Of a stretch of DNA of 17,098 bases, positions 7,626 through 15,670 are shown piece by piece; the first letter of the stretch is position 1; every line of letters starts with the position of its first letter. Source of the stretch: Psilocybe azurescens (taxonomy: Eukaryota > Basidiomycota > Agaricomycetes > Agaricales > Agrocybaceae). A model generated the notes under the pieces. The model had not been told where the DNA came from. It was given only the letters and a program-made list of their open reading frames with translations, and made no database searches. The stretch spans positions 1 through 17,098 of the forward strand of contig JAJIRX010000445.1 of NCBI GenBank assembly GCA_023853785.1. Reading direction: 5' to 3'. The translations under genes and the position numbers were made by a program.

Positions 7626-8205
7626 GTTTAGCTGTGAGCCAATATTGCTTATTTCATAGTATCCCTCATCCTTCATGAATGTATTACAGCTCAATTATAT
7701 ACATATTATCAAAACCCTTGTGATCTAACAACTCATATTCACCCCCCTTTTTTGAGGAATTTATGTAGTACAATTATTAAAAGCACAAGTTTTGCTTCCC
7801 AATGACAAACTATTCATTTTAACATTAGTTGAAGTGTTAAGCTGCAACACTCTGCAGCAAGCATCTCAATGCCTTGTATCTTCCTCCACTGTTCTCTAGT
7901 CAGCACGTAGTTACATCTTTTACAGATTGTATTTTGTTATAACAATAGCTAGCTCAACTGCCTAGTACTTTGACATAAATATGCTGTTCATCCTGCTTAA
8001 CTGTGAGGCAACATTGCATATTTTATAGTTTTACCCATCCTTTGTAAATGTATTACTGCACACTTGTATACAACTAAATGCTAAAAATTTCAGCTAATTG
8101 TTGGCAACACTCTGCATCAAACATCTCAATTCCTTGTATCCCTCCACTGTTCTCAGCAGCACAGTAGTTAGATTTTTATACAGATTGAATTCTGTTATAG
8201 AGTAA
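7626..8205. repeat. Diverged segmental tandem duplication
   Basis: Two blocks recur in the same order. The first is CTGTGAGSCAAYATTGC...TGTATTAC...TATAC at 7626-7702 and 7995-8071. The second is GCAACACTCTGCA...CATCTCAAT...CTTGTAT...CCACTGTTCT...CAGATTG at 7844-7949 and 8104-8205. The gap between blocks is about 141 bp in the first copy and about 32 bp in the second, so the second copy has lost about 110 bp. Identity is moderate, so the duplication is old. Confidence 0.75.
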
Positions 8206-8480
8206 ATTTAGTTAGTATAAATTGTATTTACAGTATATAAGTACAGTATTTACATTATTGTACACTACACGTTTACCTCCCAATCACACGGTTTTTATCT
8301 GATTGATTTGGTCTTTTCAACACTAATCTCTGTTATTTGTCTTTTTATACAGCTAGCCATGCAATGGTCTCTTCAGCAGGTGCCATGTCAGACTTGAAAA
8401 GAAATTTAATGATGAGACATTTCATAAACCTTCACAAAAAGTTGAAAATCCTTGCATTTTGTGTCTTCATCTCACTGTAC

Positions 8481-8583
8481 AAAAGCCAGGGCCCAGGCCT
8501 GGTGCTTAGGCTTTGAGAATTCCAAGCTGGGCCAAAAGCCCCCTCAGGCCAAGCCTAGGGCCTGGCTTGGCCTGGCTCTTTTT
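8481..8583. repeat. GGCCTGG word island / imperfect inverted repeat
   Basis: AAAAGCCAGGGCCCAGGCCTGG at the left faces CCTAGGGCCTGGCTTGGCCTGGCTCTTTTT at the right. Their outer 20 bases match as an inverted repeat at about 16 positions. It is a sharply GC-rich patch in AT-rich surroundings, made of GGCC/CCTGG words. No coding frame is evident. Confidence 0.65.
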
Positions 8584-9018
8584 GGTGTCTGAAAGTGCAT
8601 TATTGTCAATATATGCTGTACAATATTAATTAGATAAACTTACTATAGAACAACTATAAGTAATACAAATGAAGGACAAATAAACTAATGAATAGAAACA
8701 AAGAACAAAGTAGTGAGATATAAGGGAGAATTTTTCAATGGCAGTGTGGTGCACAATTAGCAGCCTTCTTTGAATGTGATCAGAATCTGTGATGGATCTT
8801 AGCTTAGCGGTCAGGACCATGTCACATCACCTGACATAAGATGGCTATGAATTGCCCGTATCTTACTTAATTTGCATTGTCTTTTCATGCTTCCAACTCT
8901 GATCTTTTCAACTGAACAAACACCTGGTTCTGCTCTGTCCATTGCTCAATGGCAAACTTTAACTTTGAGTATGGTAAGACATCTTGTTCAATGTGGCACT
9001 TTCTTTTGTTCTCAGGCA
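8584..9018. other. AT-rich spacer before the foldback pair, no gene seen
   Basis: The only open frames are short and unrelated to known families. The plus-strand frame beginning at 8872 runs into the adjacent foldback element and is not a gene. Confidence 0.5.
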
Positions 9019-9331
9019 GGCAATAGCACGGGTAAAACCCGGGTATCGCGCCAGAAAACCGCACCCTACTACAGTCATAACCCCTACCCGCAACCGGACT
9101 GGTTTATCCGTCAAAACGAGCCCAAAAACATCCAAATCGGCCCAGAAATGAAGGAGATACAGCCAATTTCGAAGAATTTTGCGAAATTGGCTGTATCTCC
9201 TCAGTTATGGTCCAAAAATATGTTTTAGGCTTGTTTGAAAAGCTCACTGGTAGGGCTATTGTAATCCGTGCCAGAACCGTGAGATACCCCGACCTGTCAC
9301 CCGTGGGGTTTACCCAAACCCTGCCATTCCC
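9019..9331. mobile_element. Foldback element, GGGTA family, copy 1
   Basis: A non-autonomous inverted-repeat element. Its right end TGCCATTCCC (then TA) matches its left end GGCAATAGCA imperfectly as a terminal inverted repeat. Inside, CGGGTAAAACCCGGGTATC faces GATACCCCGACC...CCGTGGGGTTTACCC. The core has perfect 20-bp arms AGGAGATACAGCCAATTTCG at 9152-9171 and its complement at 9182-9201. Weaker pairing continues outward through AACGAGCCCAAAAACAT. It shares ends, arms and the AAACGAGCCC word with the other two copies. There is no coding capacity. Confidence 0.75.
9152..9201. repeat. Perfect 20-bp hairpin in foldback copy 1
   Basis: Arms at 9152-9171 and 9182-9201 are exact reverse complements around a 10-nt loop. 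Transcribed RNA would form a stable stem. Confidence 0.95.
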
Positions 9332-9341
9332 TATTCTCAGG

Positions 9342-9661
9342 TAGGCTATTGCAGGAGTGTGGCCTATCTGTACGGGTCATGGGTAAGGGTATTTGCAGGC
9401 ACAAGTACAGGTAAGCATTTGCATATGCGTATACCTTCAAAACAAGCCCAAGAACATAATTTTTGGTACAGAAATGAATGAGATACAGCCAAATTTGTCA
9501 AAAAAGCGAATTTGGCCATATCTTATTCATTTCTGAGCCGATTCGGCTGTTCTTGAGCTTGTTTTGACAGGTAAACCCGTGCGAGTCATGGGTATAGGTA
9601 CACATGGGTATGGGTACAGGTAGGCGGCCAGATACCCGAGGGTTATCTGTGCAATTGCCTA
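9342..9661. mobile_element. Foldback element, GGGTA family, copy 2 (tandem with copy 1)
   Basis: Bounded by TA at 9342-9343 and TA at 9660-9661. Its terminal repeats GGCTATTGCA and TGCAATTGCC pair at nine of ten positions. Long inner arms run from about 9437-9496 to 9508-9567: TCAAAACAAGC...CAGAAATGAATGAGATACAGCC faces GGCCATATCTTATTCATTTCTG...GCTTGTTTTGA. Outer arms are GGGTA/GGGTAYAGGTA-rich. It starts about 9 bp after copy 1, and the pair is flanked and separated by the word TTCTCAGG(C/T)A. Confidence 0.78.
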
Positions 9662-10790
9662 TTCTCAGGCAATCTCATTATTAAAAAAGAATTTAAGTTT
9701 TTTTGTGCTGTGAAGGCTTTGGGTAAATTATGACGCAATCAGTCAGCCAGAGTCCCGGCTTGACGTCATTTTGCTTCAGCTAAAATTAGAAACATACCCG
9801 GATTCCGGGACAAAATCATTAACTGTGATGCCCAGTGACATGGGCTGTCACAAAGCCCTAAAGGCCTTTTTTTCTTTGAGACAATACATTTGTGCTTTCA
9901 ACACTGCCAATATTACACATTTTTGTTCTGGAACACATAATAGTCAATGCTTTAACTTACCCTGACAGTTAACTGTGCAATAATCATATTTTATCTCTTA
10001 AAAATGCGAAATCATGCTAATCTGCCTGCCAAATATGGCCTTCCAAGGTATTTGAAAGATATCTTCTTAGCAACAATGTCTATTGACACAATTTGTAGAT
10101 GTATTTCACTTGAAGTCTAATTTATAATTAATTGATCTGACCACAATTTTAATTTTGGTTCATATTGATGAGATAGACCTGCAAAATGAGCAGTTTAACA
10201 TATTTGGGGAATATAAATAAAAATTCTGTTCTGATAAAGTTAAAGTTAATGGATCACAGACCCTAAGCTGGCATGGACTGAGCCACAGCTTTTAACTTTC
10301 TGAACTGCCCTAATATATTTTCTAATAAGAGCTTCAAAAATCCACTCAACATGCTTGCAACATCCTATAAAAACACAGCTTTGTGAGCATGCTGCGTGAG
10401 TAGTCACATGATATCTAAGTTGAGCTGAATGTTGCACGTGCCAAGCATTTGGTTGAACACTCTACCATGACAACCACCACCTAAACATCGTTGATGAGGT
10501 GCATTGGGAATTCTGGTTCTTTGGAGGGGGAGATGGAGAAGGAGACCCAAAAGGTGAGTGAGATTAAAAGATCTCTCAAAGTTGCACTTCACTTACTGGT
10601 TTTTGATGTTCAATAGCTAGAAAACCTCACTTCTAATGGGCCCTCTGCATCGTGACTCACCTTCATTCACCATGCATTTTGATCTTCAACCCCAACAACA
10701 TCCCCTCCTGCACATGCTTGAATAGACTTGTGCAAATATAAGTTAATTCTCAATTCACTCATGTATTTTTTTGTTTATGTTATTTTATAG
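9662..10790. other. Unassigned AT-rich DNA with isolated regulatory-like palindromes
   Basis: No open frame here looks like a protein. It includes TGACGTCA and CCCGGATTCCGGG palindromes near 9761-9809. A moderately complex stretch at 10400-10610 (CCACCACCTAAACATCGTTGATGAGG, then a purine-rich GGAGGGGGAGATGGAGAAGGAGA) shows no gene. Confidence 0.45.
9761..9768. promoter_or_regulatory. TGACGTCA, CRE-type bZIP palindrome
   Basis: A perfect 8-bp CRE palindrome bound by ATF/CREB-class bZIP factors. TGACGCAAT (9731-9739), a related half-site, is 30 bp upstream, and CCCGGATTCCGGG (9797-9809, a CGG-N3-CCG pattern) is downstream. No gene starts close by, so function is doubtful and chance occurrence is possible. 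Confidence 0.2.
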
Positions 10791-11199
10791 TGTCTGAGGG
10801 GTGGGCCCCTTCCTCGGCTTTGTAATTACTCTATATATGTGTTTTTGGCCTAGGCTTCCTGGGCTGCTTGCCACTTAGTCTTTAACTATCCTCTGCACCC
10901 CAGAGGGCCCTCAGGTTCCCTGCTAGGCCTGACTGTTCCTCAGCTGTTTGGGACACATCTCTTAAGTCGATGAGTGTTGTATCGTCTATTTTAATTTCCT
11001 CTTGTCTCATCTTTTCTCTAGCACTCCCATCCAATTTCTTGGAAGGCACGTTTGACCGAGTCGGATCTTGGTTCTCATGGGCATTCATTGTACTTCTTTG
11101 GGTGTGTCCTTTTGGGTCGAATGTTGGCTGTGTCGGTGTGATTGGGCAATGGTTGGTGTGGTTGGCAATCTAGGGGGTCTTGGGTGGGCGGGCATATAG
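10791..11199. other. GC-rich segment with possible decayed coding sequence
   Basis: The minus-strand frame ending at 10882 is open from a stop at about 11172, roughly 95 codons. It reads as a hydrophilic protein (SKKLDGSAREKMRQEEIKI, DLRDVSQTAEEQSG), more protein-like than the hydrophobic plus-strand frame 10970-11173. A CTAG just before its first codons could be a splice acceptor. GGCCTAGG/GGGCCC words at 10800-10932 resemble the island at 8481. I do not recognise it, and it may be a gene fragment. Confidence 0.25.
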
Positions 11200-11378
11200 G
11201 TAAGTGGTCACTCATGTATTTACTTTACTGATAATTTCTATTCTTTTGTAGGTACTGTACGATATGAACGAAACTCACCACAATGTTGCTTGCCCCTGAC
11301 ACATTTGTTGTGGGGTGCACGTCTTCTTGTAGTATGTCATCTTTTATTCATTTTATTCTTCCTCCCACTCATATATAG
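11200..11378 (+). other. Two intron-like segments flanking an 80-nt open exon
   Basis: GTAAGT at 11200, an ACTGAT branch-like site and TTTTGTAG at 11251 delimit a 52-nt intron candidate. GTATGT at 11332 to ATATATAG at 11378 gives a second of 47 nt. The 80 nt between (11252-11331) read without a stop in one phase (TVRYERNSPQCC...), and that phase continues openly after the second intron (VIGTIIAATGHLVICQL) until foldback copy 3 interrupts it. Both introns have typical fungal size and sites. No family is recognised, so this is a possible gene remnant. Confidence 0.3.
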
Positions 11379-11445
11379 GTGATTGGCACCATCATTGCTG
11401 CTACTGGTCATCTGGTCATATGTCAACTTCAGCAATGTCAACTAC

Positions 11446-11720
11446 GCATAGGGAATGGCATGGGTTTTGAACCTGTGCGGGTTACAGGTATAAGTACGCA
11501 CAGGTATGGGTATAGGTAACAATTTTTGTATCCGTGAGCTTTTAAATGAGCTCTAGAATGTCCCAAATGGTTGAGAATTGAGTCTCATTTCTCAACTGTT
11601 CAAGTTGTTTTTGGGCTCGTTTTGATGGGTAAACCCGCTGGGTTGCGGGTAGGGCTCACCACGGGTATGGGTACCAGTATAGCACGAGATACCCAGGGTT
11701 ACCTGTGCCATTCCCTATGC
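11446..11720. mobile_element. Foldback element, GGGTA family, copy 3
   Basis: 275 bp with perfect 15-bp terminal inverted repeats, GCATAGGGAATGGCA (11446-11460) and TGCCATTCCCTATGC (11706-11720). If the outermost TA is the target duplication, the ends are GGGAATGGCA, as at the right end of copy 1. GGTATGGGTATAGGTA and GGGTATGGGTACC arms face each other. The core has TTGAGAA/TTCTCAA pairing, and TTTTTGGGCTCGTTTTGATGGGTAAACC matches copy 1 in the opposite orientation. There is no coding capacity. Confidence 0.82.
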
Positions 11721-11999
11721 ACCAAAAGTATGTGAATTAATTGTGTGAGCTGTTTCTACTGAACTGATCATCATTTTAAGTGAAGGCTGGGCCTGGGCTG
11801 CATTGATCATCACGCTGTGCTGTTCCTAAACCCACCCCTAATAATGTCTCTAATAAAGTGCTTAAATAGTCTTTTTATTTATTTTCTGGACGCTTGAGCA
11901 TCTCACTAGGCTCTACACAGTTTTATTATTACATTACAGTGTATTTTTTTACTCATATTAGTCTGTTTAATTGAATCATATTAGTCTGAAAATGTAACA
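11721..11999. other. AT-rich spacer, no gene seen
   Basis: Only short chance open frames. One GGCTGGGCCTGGGCTG patch near 11786 repeats the GGCC word style. Confidence 0.5.
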
Positions 12000-12295
12000 C
12001 TTATTAGTGGCATATCCAAGACATTGCTTAATAGTGTAGCAGGAGCACCTTTTGGCAGTGTTATCTGAGACACCACTAAATAAGGGGCTGAAGCACCTTT
12101 AAATAGTGCATCTGGGACATTGCTAAATGCTAAGCAGGAGCACCTCTGCATAGCGTGTTTGCAGACATTATTAAATGCTATTTTATGAACATGGCTTAAT
12201 GGTAATTTATCCTGTGCCAAAGACACCATTTGATAGTGATTCGGCAACCCAGCTAACAGTGTTCTCTGAGCACCATTTGCTGCTGCTGATAAAAC
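12000..12295. repeat. Degenerate repeat block of TTAATAGTG / GAGCACC words
   Basis: The segment repeatedly uses near-copies of CATTGCTAAATAGTG, GCAGGAGCACCTTT and GGCAGTGTTATCTGAGACACC at irregular 30-60 bp spacing, in both orientations. It reads as an old, decayed tandem or foldback repeat lying directly left of the transposase remnant. Confidence 0.5.
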
Positions 12296-12344
12296 ACTAT
12301 TTAATGACGCCATTTTGATAAATAACTACCGTCATTAAATGGTG
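12295..12344. repeat. Hairpin CACTATTTAATGACG / CGTCATTAAATGGTG
   Basis: Arms 12295-12309 and 12330-12344 pair at 14 of 15 positions (11 consecutive) around a 20-nt loop. It sits between the repeat block and the transposase remnant and could be the end of a nested element. Confidence 0.75.
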
Positions 12345-12409
12345 TCAGAACATAATGATCTGATGGCGGCTGGGCACACTATTTATTGGCAAACTAGGCA
12401 CATGAACAA

Positions 12410-13111
12410 ATGCCGAGCTGGCTTCCCACAGTGTATGGCGATATACCCGCCGATTACTGTGTTTGGCTGGATGAATCTAGTATCGACAATCGAACAAACC
12501 AGAGGGACACTGGATGGGCAGAAGTTGGACGTGCTCCTGTTCATCGTACTCTCTTTCTTCGTGGGACAAGGTTCTCTATCTTGCCAGCCTTTACATCTCG
12601 CGGATACATTGCACTGGATATCTTTGAGGGCTCTGTGAACAAGGAGAAGTTCATCAACTTTCTCAAAGAACAAGTGGTATTCTCGTTTACTTCATTTATT
12701 AGACTCGATAAGGTGATCTTGAATTTGAATTAGGCTCCCAAGCTAAACCCATATCCTGGACCAAATAGCGTTGTTATTCTCGACAATTGTGCAATCCATC
12801 ATGATGATGATGTTCGACGGCTCATTGTGGATGAATGTGGTGAGTAATTTACTTTTATCATGTACCTTTACAACTACTAACACATTTCAATTTACAGGAG
12901 AAAAGCTCATTTACCTTCCACCTTATTCCCTGACTTCAACCCTATCGAGCAGTCCTTTCATTCTTTGAAAGCGTGGCTGCGGCGTCATGAAGCTGATGCT
13001 ATTAATCCTGAATGCCGTCCATGGTTGATTTTTCAAGCTGTGGAGTCATTGACCTCAGATATGGCAGTAGGATGGATTGAGAATTCTGGTTACTTCTTTC
13101 TTGAGCAATGA
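12410..13111 (+). pseudogene. DDE transposase (Tc1/pogo-like, DDE_3 class), two introns, frameshifted, 5' truncated
   Basis: This encodes the catalytic half of a cut-and-paste transposase. First Asp: CVWLDESSID (codon 12470-12472). Second Asp: VVILDNCAIHH (12782-12784). The Glu is in FNPIEQSFHSLKAW (12947-12949). 35 residues separate the last two, in line with DD34-35E families. Intron 1 is 12674-12733 (GTGGTA...TTAG). Intron 2 is 12840-12897 (GTGAGT...ACAG) with a TACTAAC branch site at 12875-12881, and removing both keeps phase. One C is missing in PPYS at about 12929, where the family has PPYSPDFNPIE, so the frame breaks. The old frame resumes to TGA at 13109-13111. Nothing upstream of IPADY shows the N-terminal helix-turn-helix DNA-binding part, and a frame change near 12440 adds to the loss. 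Confidence 0.85.
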
Positions 13112-13781
13112 TTAATGTTTATTTCAAGTAGTAATTATTAAAATGTCTACGGTTCAAATCTCGCGCGTCCGCTGTACAGTAGTTGTCATTCAATCGTAGA
13201 TTTTCTCCTTTTGTAGTTGTTCCTAGCACCTGACTGTCACATCACGGATTGCCCAAAAAGTAGGGCGGCAATTTCTCATGCAAACGACTGTAAGACGCGT
13301 CACGTTGCGACCGATCGACGTTGCTTTCCCACGTCATTTTCTCACGGATGGAATTCCCTACTAAGATTCCTGGCTAGAGAACGAGTCCTTAGGGGACTCG
13401 TAAGCAGCGAGGATGGGAAAATCGCAAACTCATATGCTGTTCGTGCTAATGCTGACGGAGGTATTTGGTTAAAATCCTTTTCGAACCAAAATATATGTTT
13501 GCAGTAGGGAGTGGAGAGTGGGCGAAAGAAAGCGAGGGAATAGCGAGTTAGCAGAGCTCGGATTAAGAAAGGAGTGAACGTTGTACATGGTGGAAGAAGA
13601 AACCTCAACAAGAACTTTTCTAACCTTCTTCTTCAAGCACATGAGTCGACGCAAAACATTATAACAACCGCCGTATGCATCTCCGGTCGTTCCTGGATGA
13701 GACCTCGCCGGTTAACATACCTACCTACCTACCCACCCCTTGTCTGTAGTATGTGGGTCGGTTTTCCTTATCAATAACATG
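13112..13781. other. Unassigned moderately GC-rich DNA, no gene seen
   Basis: Opposed open frames at 13217-13507 (plus) and 13342-13611 (minus) overlap and neither resembles a known protein. There is a short CCTA microsatellite at 13716-13735 and an 8-bp-arm hairpin ACGAGTCC/GGACTCGT at 13381-13401. Terminal repeats for the neighbouring transposase were not found. Confidence 0.45.
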
Positions 13782-13937
13782 TGTTATGGGGAGTTACGAG
13801 GGAGGGACTCATGTAATAAGATGCCAATATAGTGCATCCCACATTGTGATTGTGATATCTATATAATATATTATCGCACACGTTCATCATTCTAGGATAA
13901 TCTAATTATCAGGCTTCAAGGATACCCCGCTCTTACA
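13782..13937 (+). mobile_element. Possible solo LTR, Ty1/copia type (156 bp)
   Basis: Begins TGTTATGGGGAGTTACGAGG and ends CTCTTACA, so it has TG...CA ends with a short TGTTA/TTACA-type inverted terminus. It contains GGGACTCATGTAATAAGATG, a TATATAATA box at 13860-13868 and GATAATCTAATTATCAGG near the end. This organisation matches short copia LTRs that I recall from basidiomycete genomes. No 5-bp target duplication is visible (ACATG left, GTTCC right), and no primer-binding site or coding region follows. It is therefore a solo LTR or a fragment of one. Confidence 0.4.
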
Positions 13938-13944
13938 GTTCCAT

Positions 13945-14259
13945 TCACCCGTCACTGAACCACCCTATCCATTTAAGGAATTTAATTCCCATAAGAAGCC
14001 GGACTGTCAAGCTTTGGAAACCCTGGACAAACTCACCCCGGGTGTCAATGCCACTGACTGGTAGCATCAAAGAGTCTAGATTCTTGTCAGCCAGGACCTC
14101 GGACTTAATAATTTGAACGGGCGTTGTGCTTTTGACCTGGTACCTTTTCTGATGTGCTCCAATTGTTGGGATGAACGAGCTGGCATGCGAAGCCGGACAT
14201 AGCAGCATAGGGTACATATTTATATATTGCCAATATTTACTGTGTTTGTGTATAAGCAA
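13945..14259 (-). CDS. Unrecognised 104-codon open frame, possible gene fragment
   Basis: The frame has a mixed, protein-like composition (ASSFIPTIGAHQKRYQVKST, VQIIKSEVLADKNL) and ends at a TGA directly right of the putative LTR. The N-terminal 20 codons are AT-biased and may not be coding, so the real fragment may begin near 14200. It overlaps the plus-strand frame that starts at 14171. No domain is recognised. It could be part of a decayed mobile element or a host gene exon. Confidence 0.25.
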   Translation of the reverse strand: MLIHKHSKYWQYINMYPMLLCPASHASSFIPTIGAHQKRYQVKSTTPVQIIKSEVLADKNLDSLMLPVSGIDTRGEFVQGFQSLTVRLLMGIKFLKWIGWFSDG

Positions 14260-14500
14260 GCTAATTACTGAAGGTTATCCATCTGGCAAGGCAATAAGAG
14301 CAGTTCAGGTTTCGTCAGAAATGTCCTGGGTGATGTTCGAGTGGGAGGTAGCTGGTAACATAGTCGATTACTCAGGTAATCGAAGTCTTCATGATGCCGC
14401 AGCGCGAATCAAGAACTACATGGAACAAGGCATACAGAGGATTTTTGAGCTTCTATTGTCGGTAAACGGATGCAAAATTCAAAATGAGCTTAGTCCATAG
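14171..14500 (+). CDS. Unrecognised 109-codon open frame, possible gene fragment
   Basis: The C-terminal two-thirds look like real protein: WVMFEWEVAGNIVDYSG is followed by SLHDAAARIKNYMEQGIQRI and a short hydrophobic helix, FELLLSVNG, before TAG. The central part (IFIYCQYLLCLCI) spans a TTTATATATTGCCAATATTTAC tract that may be an intron rather than coding. No family is recognised. It lies in a run of decayed fragments, so a pseudogene remnant is likely. Confidence 0.3.
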   Translation: MNELACEAGHSSIGYIFIYCQYLLCLCISKLITEGYPSGKAIRAVQVSSEMSWVMFEWEVAGNIVDYSGNRSLHDAAARIKNYMEQGIQRIFELLLSVNGCKIQNELSP

Positions 14501-15670
14501 CGTTCATCTTCTCGACAGACTGATCTATTAGGCTGTCTTCTTGGATAGCGCCGGTCGTATGTACCTTGCCGAAGCTTTCCGGCTAGTCAGAGTGCTAGTT
14601 CCACATAAGTGATAATAAGTGACAATGAAGTAACTAAATAATGGAGCGAGGTATCGAGATGAATAAGCGCCATTTTTAATTAGCACTGAGATATTGGTGA
14701 ACCACTAAATGATTACAACACTTATAAATACGAAGCAAAATAAAGGGAGAATAAATGTCGGGTTAACTAACGTTCGTATATCGACTAACCAATATACTAC
14801 TCCAACACTGCCTTCTGTGTGGTTGAATTCCTCATCCGTAGTTGATATAGAAATAACGTTGGTGCGCCTTAGACCGGTGACTTGGTCTGTCTAAGCCTGT
14901 CTATCGTCGATAGACACACATTGCTCCTACGTAGCGGTTGCATTAGTGTGTCTATACCGCGTACAGAGCCTTATAAATTACTAAAGTCTATCAAGAGATT
15001 ACGCACAGTAAGAGCCAGCTATCTATGTAAGTAAACCAATAATATGGTCAGTCACCTATGCTTCTGCTGTGCAAATCCTACGTTTTTCGAAGATGAATTT
15101 AATTCACTGTTTGCAATATTAGTGCACATTCGTTTAATCATCCTTCAGTCAGGTACCCCAAGGAAGGCGGAGACATTCTTTCAATTATTTCTGAAGGAAG
15201 AGCTCTACAATTGAGCATTGGTGGGACTTCGTTGCTATTATGTCGCTACCCAAGTGTCTGTCTCAGTTACAGAAGTAAATATCGGTATAGCGGCAGCAAG
15301 GAAAGCCGCCGTCGGCGGGGCGGCATGCAAAGGGTACAAAAGTGCAGCAGTGGGTAGAGTTGAAACTTGAGGGAGCGTCGGGGATGACTCGGAGGTGGTT
15401 GCGGCAGAGAGAGGCGTCAGGTAGTGGTCATAGACAGTCACAAGGGGTGAAAAACTCAGATAGGTATGAGTCCCCGTATTGTCAGCCAAGCTGTCCGTCA
15501 CATATGATTCTCAGTAATGTGAATTTTTGAAGAGCTCGAGTAAATTTTCGAATTGAAAAGCAAAAATTGTTTCCTCGTGGAATACAATACATATGATGTT
15601 GGCTTCTCCCGTTATCTGATTAGTCGAGCACCTGTCATGACAAGAAAGCACTCGGGTCCCATAATCACAG
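14501..15670. other. Intergenic DNA with small palindromes, no gene supported
   Basis: Contains the GTCTATCG-T-CGATAGAC palindrome and a nested hairpin at 14899-14955. A GC-richer patch lies at 15240-15500, where a minus-strand frame of 87 codons is Ser/Thr/Pro/Ala-rich and unconvincing. No RNA gene was seen. Confidence 0.45.
14899..14955. repeat. Overlapping palindromes at 14899-14915 and 14910-14955
   Basis: GTCTATCG T CGATAGAC is a perfect 8-bp-arm palindrome. Its right arm overlaps ATAGACACAC (14910-14919), which pairs perfectly with GTGTGTCTAT (14946-14955). The two structures are mutually exclusive if folded as RNA or cruciform. The function is unknown. Confidence 0.7.

Noticed and set aside
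8872..9228. Plus-strand open frame of 118 codons
   Set aside because: Its second half is the foldback element including both hairpin arms. The composition is not protein-like.
11981..12313. Minus-strand open frame of 110 codons (ASLNSVLSAAANGAQ...)
   Set aside because: It covers the degenerate repeat block, and the amino-acid text echoes the repeated DNA words. No family resemblance.
12383..12673. Minus-strand open frame of 96 codons
   Set aside because: Antisense to the transposase catalytic exon.
13151..13180. GGTTCAAATC resembling a tRNA T-arm
   Set aside because: The flanking bases do not pair as a 5-bp T stem, and no D arm, anticodon arm or acceptor stem is found upstream.
13716..13735. 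CCTACCTACC run considered as telomere-like repeat
   Set aside because: Only about four CCTA units. Fungal telomeres are mostly TTAGGG-type, and this is an internal microsatellite.
15238..15501. Minus-strand frame of 87 codons, Ser/Thr/Pro/Ala-rich
   Set aside because: Low-complexity composition in a GC-richer patch, without motif, splice context or upstream continuation.
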